A DNA stretch of 64,000 nucleotides. Source: FEN-299 sp963717945. Its GTDB lineage: Bacteria > Acidobacteriota > Vicinamibacteria > Vicinamibacterales > Fen-181. The stretch covers positions 1,240,001 to 1,304,000 of the forward strand of contig CAVQXT010000003.1 in NCBI GenBank assembly GCA_963717945.1, in the 5' to 3' direction. Both the position numbers and the translations under genes were made by a program. Positions 28,058 through 41,068 of the stretch are shown one piece after another (the first letter of the stretch is position 1; each line of letters opens with the position of its first letter). Under the pieces are notes generated by a model. It saw only the letters and a program-made list of their open reading frames with translations, made no database searches and was not told where the DNA came from.

Positions 28058-28113
28058 ACGGCCGAGACGGGCGTCGATCTTGCAAGGCAGCCTCTGCGCG
28101 AAGGAGCGCGCGC

Positions 28114-29187
28114 ATGCTCACCGCAGAGGACGCCGTCGCGTTGTCGTTCCTGCACCGCGGCTGGAGGCTCAAGGCGCTCGACGCGCTGGGCCGCGCGCCG
28201 CGGCCCGACTCGGTCGAATCGGTCCTCGGCCTGATCGAGCCCGAGCGGACGGTGTCACCGCTCGCGCAACGGCTCCGGCGCCGGGCCGCCGCGGCGCTCG
28301 ATGCGGCGCGGCGGGCGGGGATCCGCGCGATCGCGTGGGGCGAGCGCGCCTATCCGCCCCTGTTGGCAACGGCGCCGGACGCCCCGCTGGCGCTCTGGGC
28401 GAGAGGAGACCCGGCGGTCCTCCTCCAGCCGGCCGTGGCCATCGTGGGGTCGAGGGCGGCCACGCCGTACGGCCTCGAGGCGGCGTCCCGCCTCGCCGGC
28501 GATCTGGCCGCAGCCGGCGCGCTCGTCGTGAGCGGGATGGCCCGGGGCATCGATTCGGCGTCGCACCGGGCCGCGCTGGCTGCCGGCGGACAGACCGCCG
28601 CCGTGCTCGGCTCGGGCGTCGACGTCATCTACCCGCCCGAGCACGACCGGCTGGCCGTGGAGATCGCGGGCCGCGGCGTGGTCCTGAGCGAGTTGCCGCC
28701 GGGCGCGCCGCCGCTCGCCTTCCATTTCCCGGCCCGGAACCGTATCATCAGCGGCTTGTCGCTCGCCACCGTGGTCATCGAGGCGGCCGAGCGCAGCGGG
28801 TCGCTCATCACCGCCGGGTTCGCCCTCGAACAGGGCCGGGCCGTCATGGCCGTGCCCGGCAGCATCCTCTCGGGGCGCTACCGGGGGTGCCACGCCCTCA
28901 TCAGGGACGGCGCGGCGGTGGTCGAATCGGCCGAGGACGTGCTGGCGGAGCTTCGCACGAGCGCCCTTCGTCCGCTGGTGGACGCGGCAGCCGACCCGGC
29001 GGCCGCGCGGATCGACCCGATCCTGGCGTCCATGGCGCCCGGGGAGTCCTACGACACCGACGCGCTGGCGGGCCTCACCGGCCAGCGGCCGGCTCAGCTG
29101 TTGGCGAGGCTCCTGGAGTTGGAGCTGAGGGGCGTCATCCGCCGGGTTGACGGCGGGCGATTCGTCCGCTCCGGGCGAACGTGCTAA
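28114..29187 (+). CDS. dprA: DNA-processing protein DprA
   Basis: The 357-residue protein loads RecA onto incoming single-stranded DNA in transformation. The Rossmann core is clear: VAIVGSRAATPYG, VVSGMARGIDSASHRAAL, AVLGSGVDVIYPPEH and FPARNRIISGL. A C-terminal winged helix follows (residues ~290-355). AAGGAG precedes ATG 28114. It begins a plus-strand run dprA-topA-trmFO-xerC. Confidence 0.95.
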   Translation: MLTAEDAVALSFLHRGWRLKALDALGRAPRPDSVESVLGLIEPERTVSPLAQRLRRRAAAALDAARRAGIRAIAWGERAYPPLLATAPDAPLALWARGDPAVLLQPAVAIVGSRAATPYGLEAASRLAGDLAAAGALVVSGMARGIDSASHRAALAAGGQTAAVLGSGVDVIYPPEHDRLAVEIAGRGVVLSELPPGAPPLAFHFPARNRIISGLSLATVVIEAAERSGSLITAGFALEQGRAVMAVPGSILSGRYRGCHALIRDGAAVVESAEDVLAELRTSALRPLVDAAADPAAARIDPILASMAPGESYDTDALAGLTGQRPAQLLARLLELELRGVIRRVDGGRFVRSGRTC

Positions 29188-29232
29188 CGTAGGTCGCTTG
29201 GGACAGGGTGGGAGAAGACGGTAGAGACAGCG

Positions 29233-31932
29233 ATGCCGAAATCACTGGTTATTGTCGAATCGCCTGCGAAAGCACGGACGCTCACGCGGTTCCTGGGCAG
29301 CAAGTACCGGGTGGAGGCCAGCTTCGGCCACATCCGCGATCTGCCCGAGAATGCCGACGAAGTGCCTGATGAAATTCGCGACAAGCCATGGGGCACGCTG
29401 GGTGTCGATACCGACGGCGATTTCAAGCCCTACTACGTCATCCCCGCCTCGAAGAAGCGCCACGTCAGCGCGCTTCGGGCGGCGCTGAAAGAGGCCTCGG
29501 AGCTCCTGCTGGCGACCGACCCCGACCGTGAAGGGGAGTCGATCAGCCTGCACCTCAAGGAGGTCCTCAAGCCCAAGGTGCCGGTCCGGCGGGTGACGTT
29601 CCACGAGATCACCCGCGAGGCGGTGCAGGAGGCCGTGGCCAACGCGCACGAACTGGACGAGAACCTGGTCAAGGCGCAGGAGAGCCGGCGGATCCTCGAC
29701 CGGCTCTACGGCTACACGCTCTCGCCGGTGCTCTGGAAGAAGGTCCGGACCGGGCTGAGCGCGGGGCGCGTCCAGAGCGTCGCCGTCCGCCTCATCGTCG
29801 AGCGCGAGGAGGCGAGGCGCGCGTTCAGGAACAGCACGTTCTGGGACATCCAGGCGCGGCTCGTGGCCGAGGGGCGCCAGTTCGAGGCGGTCCTCTCACG
29901 CGTCGCCGACCAGCGGGTGGCCAGCGGGCGCGACTTCGACCCGGCGACCGGCCTGCTCTCGGCCAAAGGCGTGCGGCATCTCGACAAGGCCGGCGCGGAG
30001 GCGATCGCGGGGGCGATCGGGCAGCACCTGCCGTGGCGCGTCACCGCGGTGGACGAGCGGCCGGGGATCGAGCGCCCGGCGCCGCCATTCACCACCTCGA
30101 CGCTGACCCAGGAGGCGAGCCGCAAGCTCGGGTTCACCACCGGCCGGACGATGCGCATCGCGCAGCGGCTGAAGGACGGCGTCGAGCTGGCCGACGGGAC
30201 GATCGAAGGGATCATCACCTACCACCGGACCGACTCGACGACGCTCAGCGAGAAGGCGCTGCAGGAGTCGGGGCGCACGATCCGCGAGATGTTCGGCGAC
30301 GAGTACTACCGCGGCGCGAGGCGCTACCAGACGCAGGTCCGCAACGCGCAGGAAGCGCACGAAGCGATCCGGCCGACCGATTTCAACGTCACGCCGCAGA
30401 GTCTGGTCGGCATCCTCGAGCCGGACGATCTGAAGCTCTACGACCTCATCTGGAAGCGGACGATGGCGTCGCAGATGCCCGACGCGCGCGTGCTCAAGAC
30501 GACGGTGGAGTTCACGGCGGCGGGGCCGGGCGGCGAGGACTGCGCGCTGACGTGCTCGGGCAAGGCGATCGAGTTCGCCGGCTACCGCCGCGCCTACGTC
30601 GAGGGCAGCGACGACCCGGAGAGCGAGCTCGAGGCGCAGGAGACCATCCTGCCGCCGTTCAAGATCGGCGACCTCGTCGTGGCGGACGCCGGCAGCGCGG
30701 GTGCCGCCGGCCCGGCGAGGGCGTCGCTCCTCGCCGTCGAGCCGAAGTCGCACGAGACGACGCCGCCGGCGAGGTTCACCGAGGCGTCGCTCATCAAGAA
30801 GCTCGAGGAGGAGGGAATCGGCCGGCCGTCGACGTTCGAGCCGACGATCGAGACGATCCTGCGGCGCGGCTACGTGTTCCGCCAGGGCAAGGCGCTCGTG
30901 CCGAGTTTCACCGCCTTCGCGGTGACTTACCTCCTGCGCGACCACTTCGCCGACTTCGTGGACATCGGCTTCACGGCGGAGATGGAGAAGGACCTCGACG
31001 AGATCTCGAACGGCGAGCGTCCGTGGCTCGATTTCATCCGCGAGTTCTTCCGCGGCGACGGGCGCCAGCACAAGGGGCTCGAGGCGATGGCGCGCGACGA
31101 GGCGCAGCAGATCGACTACCCGGTCGTCGACGTGGGCGTCGACCCGGAGAGCGGCGAGCCGATCCGCGTGCGCATCGGCCGGTTCGGGCCGTTCGTGCAG
31201 GTGGGGGAGGGCGGCAACGGGAACACGGCGTCGCTGCCCGACGACCTGGCGCCCGCCGACCTCACCGCCGAGAAGGCGATGGCGCTGGTGCGGAGCAAGG
31301 CCGCGGGCCCGCGGGACCTCGGCCTCGACCCGGCGAGCGGGCAGCACGTGTACCTGGCGACCGGCCGGTTCGGGCCGTACGTGCAGCTTGGCGAGACGCC
31401 CGAGAAGCCGGCGAAGGGAAAGAAGGCCGCCAAGCCGAAGCGGGCCTCGCTCCCCAAGGGCGTGGTCGAGGCGCAGGCCGACCTCGCGCTGGCGCTGCAG
31501 TGGCTCAGCCTGCCGCGCGTGCTCGGGCCCCATCCGGCGGGCGGAGGGGACGTCGTCGCCGGCGCCGGCCGGTTCGGGCCCTACGTGAAGCACGGCGACG
31601 AGTTCCGCTCGCTCGAGGCGACCGACGACGTGTACAGCGTGACCCTGGAGCGCGCGCTCGAGCTGCTGGCGCAGCCCAAGCGGTCGCGGCGCAGGCAGGC
31701 GGCGGCGCCCGCGGTGCTGCGAGAGCTGGGCGTGCGCGAAGACAGCGGCGCGGCCGTGAGGCTGCTCGACGGGCGCTACGGGCCGTACGTGACCGACGGC
31801 AAGACGAACGCGTCGCTCCCCAAGGGCGCCGACCCGGCGGCCCTCGGCCTGCGCGACGCCGTCGAGATGATCGACGCGCGCGCGGCGGCCGGGCCGAAGA
31901 AGAAGGGCGGACGGCCAAGGCGCAAGCCGTGA
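29233..31932 (+). CDS. topA: DNA topoisomerase I
   Basis: This 899-residue type IA topoisomerase relaxes negative supercoils. The Toprim domain shows VIVESPAKARTL and ATDPDREGE. The active-site Tyr is in TYHRTDSTTLSEKAL. The C-terminus lacks the classical Cys4 zinc fingers and instead has four copies of a repeated RFGP(F/Y)V-type module (from about residue 645), as in other zinc-free TopA tails. The stop overlaps the GTG start of trmFO. Confidence 0.96.
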   Translation: MPKSLVIVESPAKARTLTRFLGSKYRVEASFGHIRDLPENADEVPDEIRDKPWGTLGVDTDGDFKPYYVIPASKKRHVSALRAALKEASELLLATDPDREGESISLHLKEVLKPKVPVRRVTFHEITREAVQEAVANAHELDENLVKAQESRRILDRLYGYTLSPVLWKKVRTGLSAGRVQSVAVRLIVEREEARRAFRNSTFWDIQARLVAEGRQFEAVLSRVADQRVASGRDFDPATGLLSAKGVRHLDKAGAEAIAGAIGQHLPWRVTAVDERPGIERPAPPFTTSTLTQEASRKLGFTTGRTMRIAQRLKDGVELADGTIEGIITYHRTDSTTLSEKALQESGRTIREMFGDEYYRGARRYQTQVRNAQEAHEAIRPTDFNVTPQSLVGILEPDDLKLYDLIWKRTMASQMPDARVLKTTVEFTAAGPGGEDCALTCSGKAIEFAGYRRAYVEGSDDPESELEAQETILPPFKIGDLVVADAGSAGAAGPARASLLAVEPKSHETTPPARFTEASLIKKLEEEGIGRPSTFEPTIETILRRGYVFRQGKALVPSFTAFAVTYLLRDHFADFVDIGFTAEMEKDLDEISNGERPWLDFIREFFRGDGRQHKGLEAMARDEAQQIDYPVVDVGVDPESGEPIRVRIGRFGPFVQVGEGGNGNTASLPDDLAPADLTAEKAMALVRSKAAGPRDLGLDPASGQHVYLATGRFGPYVQLGETPEKPAKGKKAAKPKRASLPKGVVEAQADLALALQWLSLPRVLGPHPAGGGDVVAGAGRFGPYVKHGDEFRSLEATDDVYSVTLERALELLAQPKRSRRRQAAAPAVLRELGVREDSGAAVRLLDGRYGPYVTDGKTNASLPKGADPAALGLRDAVEMIDARAAAGPKKKGGRPRRKP

Positions 31933-33272
31933 TCCACGTGGTCGGCGGCGGCCTCGCCGGCTGCGAAGCCGCATGGCAGGCGGCTTCCCGCGGCCAGCAG
32001 GTCGTGGTGCACGAGATGCGGCCGGTGCGGGGGACCGACGTGCACCGGACCGACGCGCTGGCCGAACTGGTCTGCAGCAATTCCTTCCGAAGCGACAAGC
32101 TGGACAACGCCGTCGGCCTCCTCAAGGAGGAGATGCGGCGCCTCGGCTCGCTGTTGATGCGCGTCGCGGACCTGGTGCGCGTGCCGGCGGGCGCCGCGCT
32201 CGCGGTGGACCGGGAGCGGTTCGCGGAGCTGGTGACGCGCGAGATCGCGTCGCACCCGCTCGTGACCCTGATCCGCGAGGAGGTCACCGAGGTGCCCGAC
32301 CCGAGGGAGACGGGCGGGCCGGTGGTCATCGCCACGGGGCCGCTCACCTCGCCCGCGCTCTCAGAGAGGATCGCGGCGCTGGTCGGCGGGCAGCACCTGT
32401 ATTTCTACGACGCCGTCAGCCCGATCGTCCTGGCCGAGTCGATCGACCGGTCCCGCGTCTTCCGGGCCTCGCGGTGGGGGCGGGGCAGCGCCGAGGGGGA
32501 CTATCTCAACTGTCCGTTCACGGCGGCCGAGTACGAGACGTTCCACCAGGCGCTGGTCACCGCGGAACGGGCGGCGGTGCACGACTTGGATCGCGAGAAG
32601 TTCTTCGAGGGGTGCCTGCCGATCGAGGTGATGGCGCACCGCGGTCCCGACACCCTGCGGTTTGGCCCGATGAAGCCGGTGGGGCTGCCCGATCCGGGCA
32701 CCGGCTGGCTGCCGTTCGCGGTGGTCCAGTTGCGGCAGGACAACCTGGCCGCCGACCACTTCAGCCTGGTGGGGTTCCAGACGCAGCTCACGTGGGGCGA
32801 GCAGGCGCGCGTGTTCCGTCTGATTCCCGGCCTCGAGCGCGCCGAGTTCGCGCGGTTCGGCCTCGTGCACCGCAACACCTACATCAACGCGCCGACGGTG
32901 CTCGCCGAGACGTGGCAGGTGCGGTCGCGGCCGGGGCTGTTCTTCGCCGGGCAGATCTCGGGCGTCGAGGGGTACGTCGAGTCGGCGGCGTCCGGGCTGC
33001 TCGCCGGCATCAACGCGGCGGCGCTCGCGACGGGCCGTCCCCTGTCGTCGCCGCCGCGCACGACGGCGACGGGCGCGCTGGCGTACTATGTGTCGCACGC
33101 GGACGCGGCCGGCTACCAGCCGAGCAACATCACGTTCGGGATCATGTCGCCGCTCGAATCGGCCGACCGCCGTCTCAGGCGCGACCGCAAGGCGCGGAAC
33201 GAGGCGATTTCCGCGCGGGCGCTGGACGCGCTCGGACAGTGGATCCCGACCGCGCCGTTCAGCGCGACGTAG
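31929..33272 (+). CDS. trmFO: tRNA (uracil-54-C5)-methyltransferase, folate-dependent TrmFO
   Basis: The 447-residue flavoprotein makes ribothymidine at tRNA position 54. It starts IHVVGGGLAGCEAAW (FAD-binding) and carries LVCSNSFRSDKLDNAVGLLK, the N-lobe signature, plus FFAGQISGVEGYVESAASG. GTG 31929 overlaps the topA stop by 4 nt. Typical neighbours topA and xerC flank it, in the Firmicutes-like order. Confidence 0.95.
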   Translation: MIHVVGGGLAGCEAAWQAASRGQQVVVHEMRPVRGTDVHRTDALAELVCSNSFRSDKLDNAVGLLKEEMRRLGSLLMRVADLVRVPAGAALAVDRERFAELVTREIASHPLVTLIREEVTEVPDPRETGGPVVIATGPLTSPALSERIAALVGGQHLYFYDAVSPIVLAESIDRSRVFRASRWGRGSAEGDYLNCPFTAAEYETFHQALVTAERAAVHDLDREKFFEGCLPIEVMAHRGPDTLRFGPMKPVGLPDPGTGWLPFAVVQLRQDNLAADHFSLVGFQTQLTWGEQARVFRLIPGLERAEFARFGLVHRNTYINAPTVLAETWQVRSRPGLFFAGQISGVEGYVESAASGLLAGINAAALATGRPLSSPPRTTATGALAYYVSHADAAGYQPSNITFGIMSPLESADRRLRRDRKARNEAISARALDALGQWIPTAPFSAT

Positions 33273-33294
33273 TGGCCAGCTGAGAGAGCACTTC

Positions 33295-34326
33295 GTGAAA
33301 GACGAGCTGAGAGCCTTTCTCTCCTTCCTGCGGCTGAACCGCAACGCCTCCGTGCACACGGTGCGCGCCTACGACGGCGACCTGTCGCAGTTCATCACGT
33401 TCATGGCGGGGGAGTACAAGCGCCCGCGGCCGGAGCTGCAACCGGCCGACATCACGCGGCCCGTCATCCGCGGCTTTCTCGCCGAGCTGTTCCGCCTGGG
33501 CGAGTCGCGCGCGAGCGCCGCGCGGAAGCTCGCGGCCATCCGCTCGTTCCTGCGCTATCTCAGGCGCGAGGGGTTCATCGATTCGGACCCCGGCCTGCTG
33601 GTGGCGACGCCGAAGCGCGAGCAGCCGCTCCCGCGCCACCTGGAGGTGGACGAGATGACGCGCCTGCTCGAGACGCCCGACACGACGGGGCCGCTCGGCC
33701 GGCGCGACCGCGCGATCCTCGAACTGCTCTACGCGTCGGGCCTTCGGCTCGGCGAGCTGGTGGGGCTCGACCTCGAGGACGTCAATCTCGGCAGCCGGAT
33801 GGTGCGCGTGATGGGGAAGGGGCGCAAGGAGCGGCTCGTGCCGTTCAACCAGAGCGCGACCTCGGCGCTCCGCGCCTGGCTGCCGGACCGGGAGGCGCTC
33901 AGGCGGCAGCCGACAGCGGGACAGCCGTCGCGCCTGAAGCCCGAAGCCCGAAGCCTGGAGCCGCGACGCCGGGGCGAGTCACGCCGCGCGTCACGCGACG
34001 CGTGGCGCGCCCCGGTGGCGTCGCCGCGGCGCGTCGAAGACGAGCCCTTGTTTCTGAACTACCGCGGCACCCGCCTGTCCTCGCGCCACGTGCACCGGCT
34101 CGTGCGGCACTACGTCGCGGCGTGCAGCATGCGGTTCGGCATCAGCCCGCACGCCATCCGCCACTCGTTCGCCACGCACCTGCTCGAGGCCGGCGCCGAC
34201 CTGCGCGCCATCCAGGAGCTGCTCGGGCACGTGCGGCTGGGCACGACGCAGCGCTACACGCACGTCAACGCGGCGCAGTTGATGGAAGTTTACAGAAGGG
34301 CTCACCCCAGAGCCCGAGGCGGGTGA
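33295..34326 (+). CDS. tyrosine recombinase XerC/XerD with a repeat-derived insertion
   Basis: The 343-residue enzyme resolves chromosome dimers at dif. GTG 33295 is 22 nt after trmFO. The SAM-like N-domain fills residues 1-~110. Catalytic residues are seen in ASGLRLGEL (Arg), HAIRHSFATHLLE (His-x-x-Arg), LLGH and QRYTHV (Tyr). Residues ~204-245, between the first Arg box and the second, are a low-complexity Arg/Ser/Ala insertion. Its DNA (33910-34030) is made of the same GAAGCCCGAAGCC/CGGGGCGAG-type motifs found in intergenic repeats. The core appears intact. XerC or XerD cannot be told apart here. Confidence 0.9.
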   Translation: MKDELRAFLSFLRLNRNASVHTVRAYDGDLSQFITFMAGEYKRPRPELQPADITRPVIRGFLAELFRLGESRASAARKLAAIRSFLRYLRREGFIDSDPGLLVATPKREQPLPRHLEVDEMTRLLETPDTTGPLGRRDRAILELLYASGLRLGELVGLDLEDVNLGSRMVRVMGKGRKERLVPFNQSATSALRAWLPDREALRRQPTAGQPSRLKPEARSLEPRRRGESRRASRDAWRAPVASPRRVEDEPLFLNYRGTRLSSRHVHRLVRHYVAACSMRFGISPHAIRHSFATHLLEAGADLRAIQELLGHVRLGTTQRYTHVNAAQLMEVYRRAHPRARGG

Positions 34327-34329
34327 GCC

Positions 34330-34417
34330 CCGGGCGGCTCTCGGCGCTGGACTCTCGGCTCCCGGCCGCGTCCGGCTCTTGGCCGAAAGCCGGACACCGC
34401 CGAGGGTCGAGAGCCGG
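34330..34417. repeat. imperfect long hairpin between convergent xerC and the response regulator
   Basis: GGCTCTCGGCG and inner arms GTCCGGCT/AAGCCGGAC pair with GCCGAGGGTCGAGAGCC. The unit is rich in the 7-bp GAGCCGA-like motif. It lies at a convergent junction where a bidirectional terminator is expected, although no T-tract is present. Confidence 0.5.
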
Positions 34418-35827
<1,410 letters not shown>

Positions 35828-35839
35828 AACCGCCCCGCG

Positions 35840-37003
35840 CTAGCGGAGCCACTCCTCTCCGGAATTGACCGGGAGCGTCACGCGGAACCGCGTGCCCTTG
35901 CCCGGCGCCGTCTCGAGGTCGATGTGCCCGTTGTGGGCGTCCACGATCTTCCGGACAATCGCCAGGCCCAGCCCCGACCCCTGGGGCTTGGTCGTGAAAA
36001 ACGGGTTGAAGACCCGCTCGGCGGTCTCCGGCGGCACCCCGGGCCCGTCGTCGGCGACCTCGACGACGAGCGTCGCCCCCGGCGCCCGCTCCTCGGCCCC
36101 CGCGGTCGGTTCCTCGTACTCCCGGCCGACCGACGCGGTGAGCCGGATGGTCCCTTGTCCGCCCAGCGCCTCGAGGCCGTTGATCAGGAGGTTCGAGAAC
36201 AGCTGGCCCAGCTGGTGGGGATCCGCCCGGATGAGCGGCAACTGCGGCTGGATGTCCATCGTGACCGCCACCTCGCCGCGTTCGACCTTCCGTTCCGCCA
36301 TCGTCACCGCGTCGTGCAGGACCTGCGCCATCGACGTCTGCTCGACCTGCAGCCGGATCGGCCGGACGAACTCGAGCACTTCGAGGACGATCGCGTTGGC
36401 GGTCTTCGCCTCGTTGATGATGTCGTCGAGCAGCGCCTGCGCGTCGGGGACGTCCGCGACCCGGCGCCGCAGCAGGCCGGCCATCACCTCGATGCCCGCC
36501 AGCGGGTTCTTCACCTCGTGGGCGATGGTGGCCGCCATCTCGCCGAGCGACGCCAGGCGGTCGCGCAGCCGCTCCCGCTCCTCCATCTGCTCGACCAGCG
36601 TCAGGTCCTTGAAGAACACCGCCGCGCCCTCGTTCCGCCCCTCGTCGTCGGGGATCTGCGACAGCGTGTACCCGATCACCTTGCCCGACGGCTTCAGCCT
36701 GAGTTCGGCGCGATTCGGCAGGTGGGCGAGGTCGAAGGCCGCCGACAGGATGCGGACGATGTCGGGCTGGCTGGCGAGCACGTCCGCGTAGGGGCGCCCG
36801 ATGTCGTCGTCGCGCCGCGTGATGTCGAGGATGCGGTAGGCCACCTCGTTCATCATCGCCAGGCGCCTGTCGCGCGTGACGGCCAGGACGCCGTTCCGCA
36901 TGCCGAGCACGATCTGGCGGAAGAAGCGGTCACCAACGAGCGGCTGGCTCACGGCATGGCCGGCCCCGACTTCGCTCTTTCGCCGCTGGGGTCGCTCGGT
37001 CAT
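35840..37003 (-). CDS. NtrB-like sensor histidine kinase
   Basis: From ATG 37003 the product has 387 residues (upstream ATG/GTG codons are possible). It has an N-terminal PAS domain (around residues 30-145), a HisKA dimerisation helix with the phospho-His in AATIAHEVKNPLAG, and a HATPase domain (N-box NLLINGLEALGG, G1 DDGPGV, G2 GSGLGLAIV). No transmembrane segment is seen, so it is probably cytosolic. It is the partner of the adjacent NtrC-type regulator. Confidence 0.9.
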   Translation of the reverse strand: MTERPQRRKSEVGAGHAVSQPLVGDRFFRQIVLGMRNGVLAVTRDRRLAMMNEVAYRILDITRRDDDIGRPYADVLASQPDIVRILSAAFDLAHLPNRAELRLKPSGKVIGYTLSQIPDDEGRNEGAAVFFKDLTLVEQMEERERLRDRLASLGEMAATIAHEVKNPLAGIEVMAGLLRRRVADVPDAQALLDDIINEAKTANAIVLEVLEFVRPIRLQVEQTSMAQVLHDAVTMAERKVERGEVAVTMDIQPQLPLIRADPHQLGQLFSNLLINGLEALGGQGTIRLTASVGREYEEPTAGAEERAPGATLVVEVADDGPGVPPETAERVFNPFFTTKPQGSGLGLAIVRKIVDAHNGHIDLETAPGKGTRFRVTLPVNSGEEWLR

Positions 37004-37052
37004 GAGGTGAGGTTCTCTCATCTGCCTCGGCAGTGGCATCGACGATTTCAAT

Positions 37053-37081
37053 AGTGTAACTGTAGCGCGGCTCGTCGCCAA
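37053..37081 (-). promoter_or_regulatory. candidate promoter of the histidine kinase operon
   Basis: On the minus strand TTGGCG (37076-37081) and TACACT (37053-37058) are exactly 17 bp apart, about 50 nt before ATG 37003. Confidence 0.5.
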
Positions 37082-37225
37082 GACGTTCGGGTCCATGTCG
37101 GTGGAGGGTCAGGGCAAACGCCGTGCCGGCGGACCATCGAGCGAAATGCCGGGAACGCGATGAAAGGACGGGGGCTTCCGTCGCCTCGCGCCGAGCCTTC
37201 GGCTGACAAATCTGTCCGCCCCGGC

Positions 37226-39338
<2,113 letters not shown>

Positions 39339-39430
39339 CCGCGCGACGGCTGGGCTCGAGGATTTCGGCCGAAAGCCCAATGTTAGCACACGGCACCCGG
39401 CCCTCCGGGGCCGTCCGGCCACGGGGTGTC

Positions 39431-39436
39431 TATAAT
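39431..39436 (+). promoter_or_regulatory. perfect -10 box (TATAAT) ahead of the ECF sigma gene
   Basis: TATAAT at 39431-39436 stands out in GC-rich sequence. No clear -35 is present. It is ~50 nt before the GTG at 39487 and just after the divergent ABC-F start region. Confidence 0.4.
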
Positions 39437-39486
39437 GGGAGAGGACACTGTAGGGCAGACCATCTTCGCGGCTCCGCCGTCTTATC

Positions 39487-40167
39487 GTGCAGAGCAGGCG
39501 TAAGGCCTGTCGTGCTCTAGTCGCGGGTCGGCGGCCCGCGTGCGGTGTCGGGGAGGATCTCCTGGAGGACGTTGCCGTCCTTGTCGGCCTGAGCGACGAG
39601 GAACTCGTGACCCGATCGGTCGGTGGCGACACCGAGAGCTTCAACCAGCTCATCAAGCGATGGGAGAAGCCGATCTATGCGCTCGCCTACCGCACGATCG
39701 GCCGCGAAGACGAGGCGCGGGACGTCGTCCAGGAGACCTTCCTCCGCGCCTTCCGCGGCCTGGGCGGGTTCAAGGGGCAGGCGAAGTTCTCCTCCTGGCT
39801 CTACCGGATCGCCCTGAACCTCTGTCGTGACTGGATGCGCCGCCAGCGGCGGTCGCCGGTGGTGCTGGCGCCCGACGGGGTGGACCTGGTCGAACTGGCG
39901 GGCGAGGGCGAGGGGGTCGAGAGCGCCGATGCCGCGGTTTCGCGAAAGGACCTGAGCCAGGCGGTGGCCCGCGCGATGCGGACGCTGCCCGAGGATCAGC
40001 GTGCGGCGATCGTGCTGAAGGAATACCACGGCCTGACGTTTCAGGAAATTGCGGAGTTGCTGGGCTGCCCGCTCAGCACCGTGAAGACGCGGCTCTACCA
40101 GGGACTGACGGTCCTTCGGAAAGAGCTCGAGCGCAGTGGCATCCAATCGTCGGCGAGGATCGTATGA
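39487..40167 (+). CDS. ECF-type RNA polymerase sigma factor
   Basis: The sigma-70 family core is clear: ARDVVQETFLRAFRGLGGF (region 2.1/2.2), KFSSWLYRIALNLCRDWMRR, and a region-4 helix-turn-helix TFQEIAELLGCPLSTVKTRLYQG. The exact start is uncertain: GTG 39487 gives 226 residues, but the first ~30 look unlike sigma N-termini, so an internal start is possible. The stop overlaps the ATG of the zinc-finger anti-sigma protein (ATGA). Confidence 0.92.
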   Translation: MQSRRKACRALVAGRRPACGVGEDLLEDVAVLVGLSDEELVTRSVGGDTESFNQLIKRWEKPIYALAYRTIGREDEARDVVQETFLRAFRGLGGFKGQAKFSSWLYRIALNLCRDWMRRQRRSPVVLAPDGVDLVELAGEGEGVESADAAVSRKDLSQAVARAMRTLPEDQRAAIVLKEYHGLTFQEIAELLGCPLSTVKTRLYQGLTVLRKELERSGIQSSARIV

Positions 40168-41012
40168 GATTCACCTGCACAGACAAGGACACGCTGGTCG
40201 CCTTCCTCTACGACGAGTGCGACGAGGAGACGCGCGGCGCCGTGGGCGCGCACCTGGCGGGCTGCCAGGCGTGCGCCGACGAAGTGCGGGGGTTCGCCCG
40301 CGTGCGGGAGACGCTGTCCAAGTGGGCCCCTCCCGACCGGGTGAGCGGCTTCAGGCTGGTGCGCGACGACCCGGCGGACGCGCCCGCCGCCACGGTGTTA
40401 CGTCCCGCCCGGTGGTGGCAGGCGCCGCTGCCGACCCTGGCGCGGCTGGCCGCGGGCATCCTGCTCTTCGCCGGCGGTGCCGCGCTCGCCAACCTCGACG
40501 TGCATTACGACAAGGACGGGTTCACCGTGCGGACTGGATGGCGCGTTCCGGCCGCGGCCGCGAGCCAGGTGGCGGCAGCCAGCCGCCAGACCGCCCCGGC
40601 CTCCGCGCCGATACCGGCCTCCGCGCCTTCGGCCAATCAGGCCGACTCGCCCTGGCGGCTGGAGATGGTCGCGCTCGAGCGAAACCTGCGCGACGAGTTC
40701 CGTCAGCAGCTGGCGGCCGCGCGTGCGTCGGGCGGCGCCGGCCCGGTCGCGGTGTCGGCCGGGGCCGACGCCGGGGACGCCAGGCTGCTGAGCCAGGTGC
40801 ACGCGCTCATCGACGAGAGCTACCGCCGTCAGCAGGTCGAAGTGGCGTACCAAATCGGCCGGGTCGAACGGGAGTTCCAGGGGCAGCGCAGGGCCGATGT
40901 CACCCGCGCGCAGCAGTCGTTCGGTCAGCTCGACGGGCCGCCGATCTACTTGCCCGACCAGCGGCAGATGATGAATTACATCCGCCTGAACCCGGTCACG
41001 CTGAAGAAGTAG
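40164..41012 (+). CDS. putative membrane anti-sigma factor with zf-HC2 zinc finger
   Basis: The 282-residue product has the anti-sigma zinc-finger pattern H-x3-C-x2-C (AHLAGCQACADE) in the first 40 residues. A single transmembrane helix follows around residues 90-112 (LARLAAGILLFAGGAALA). The C-terminal part is a Ala/Gln-rich, coiled-coil-like domain (QVHALIDESYRRQQ). It overlaps the sigma factor gene and probably holds that factor inactive at the membrane until a signal arrives. Confidence 0.85.
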   Translation: MRFTCTDKDTLVAFLYDECDEETRGAVGAHLAGCQACADEVRGFARVRETLSKWAPPDRVSGFRLVRDDPADAPAATVLRPARWWQAPLPTLARLAAGILLFAGGAALANLDVHYDKDGFTVRTGWRVPAAAASQVAAASRQTAPASAPIPASAPSANQADSPWRLEMVALERNLRDEFRQQLAAARASGGAGPVAVSAGADAGDARLLSQVHALIDESYRRQQVEVAYQIGRVEREFQGQRRADVTRAQQSFGQLDGPPIYLPDQRQMMNYIRLNPVTLKK

Positions 41013-41068
41013 GTGTTTCGGGCGCGCCGGCCGGGAACCAGCGGGACCGGATCGGTTTCTAATGGGGC

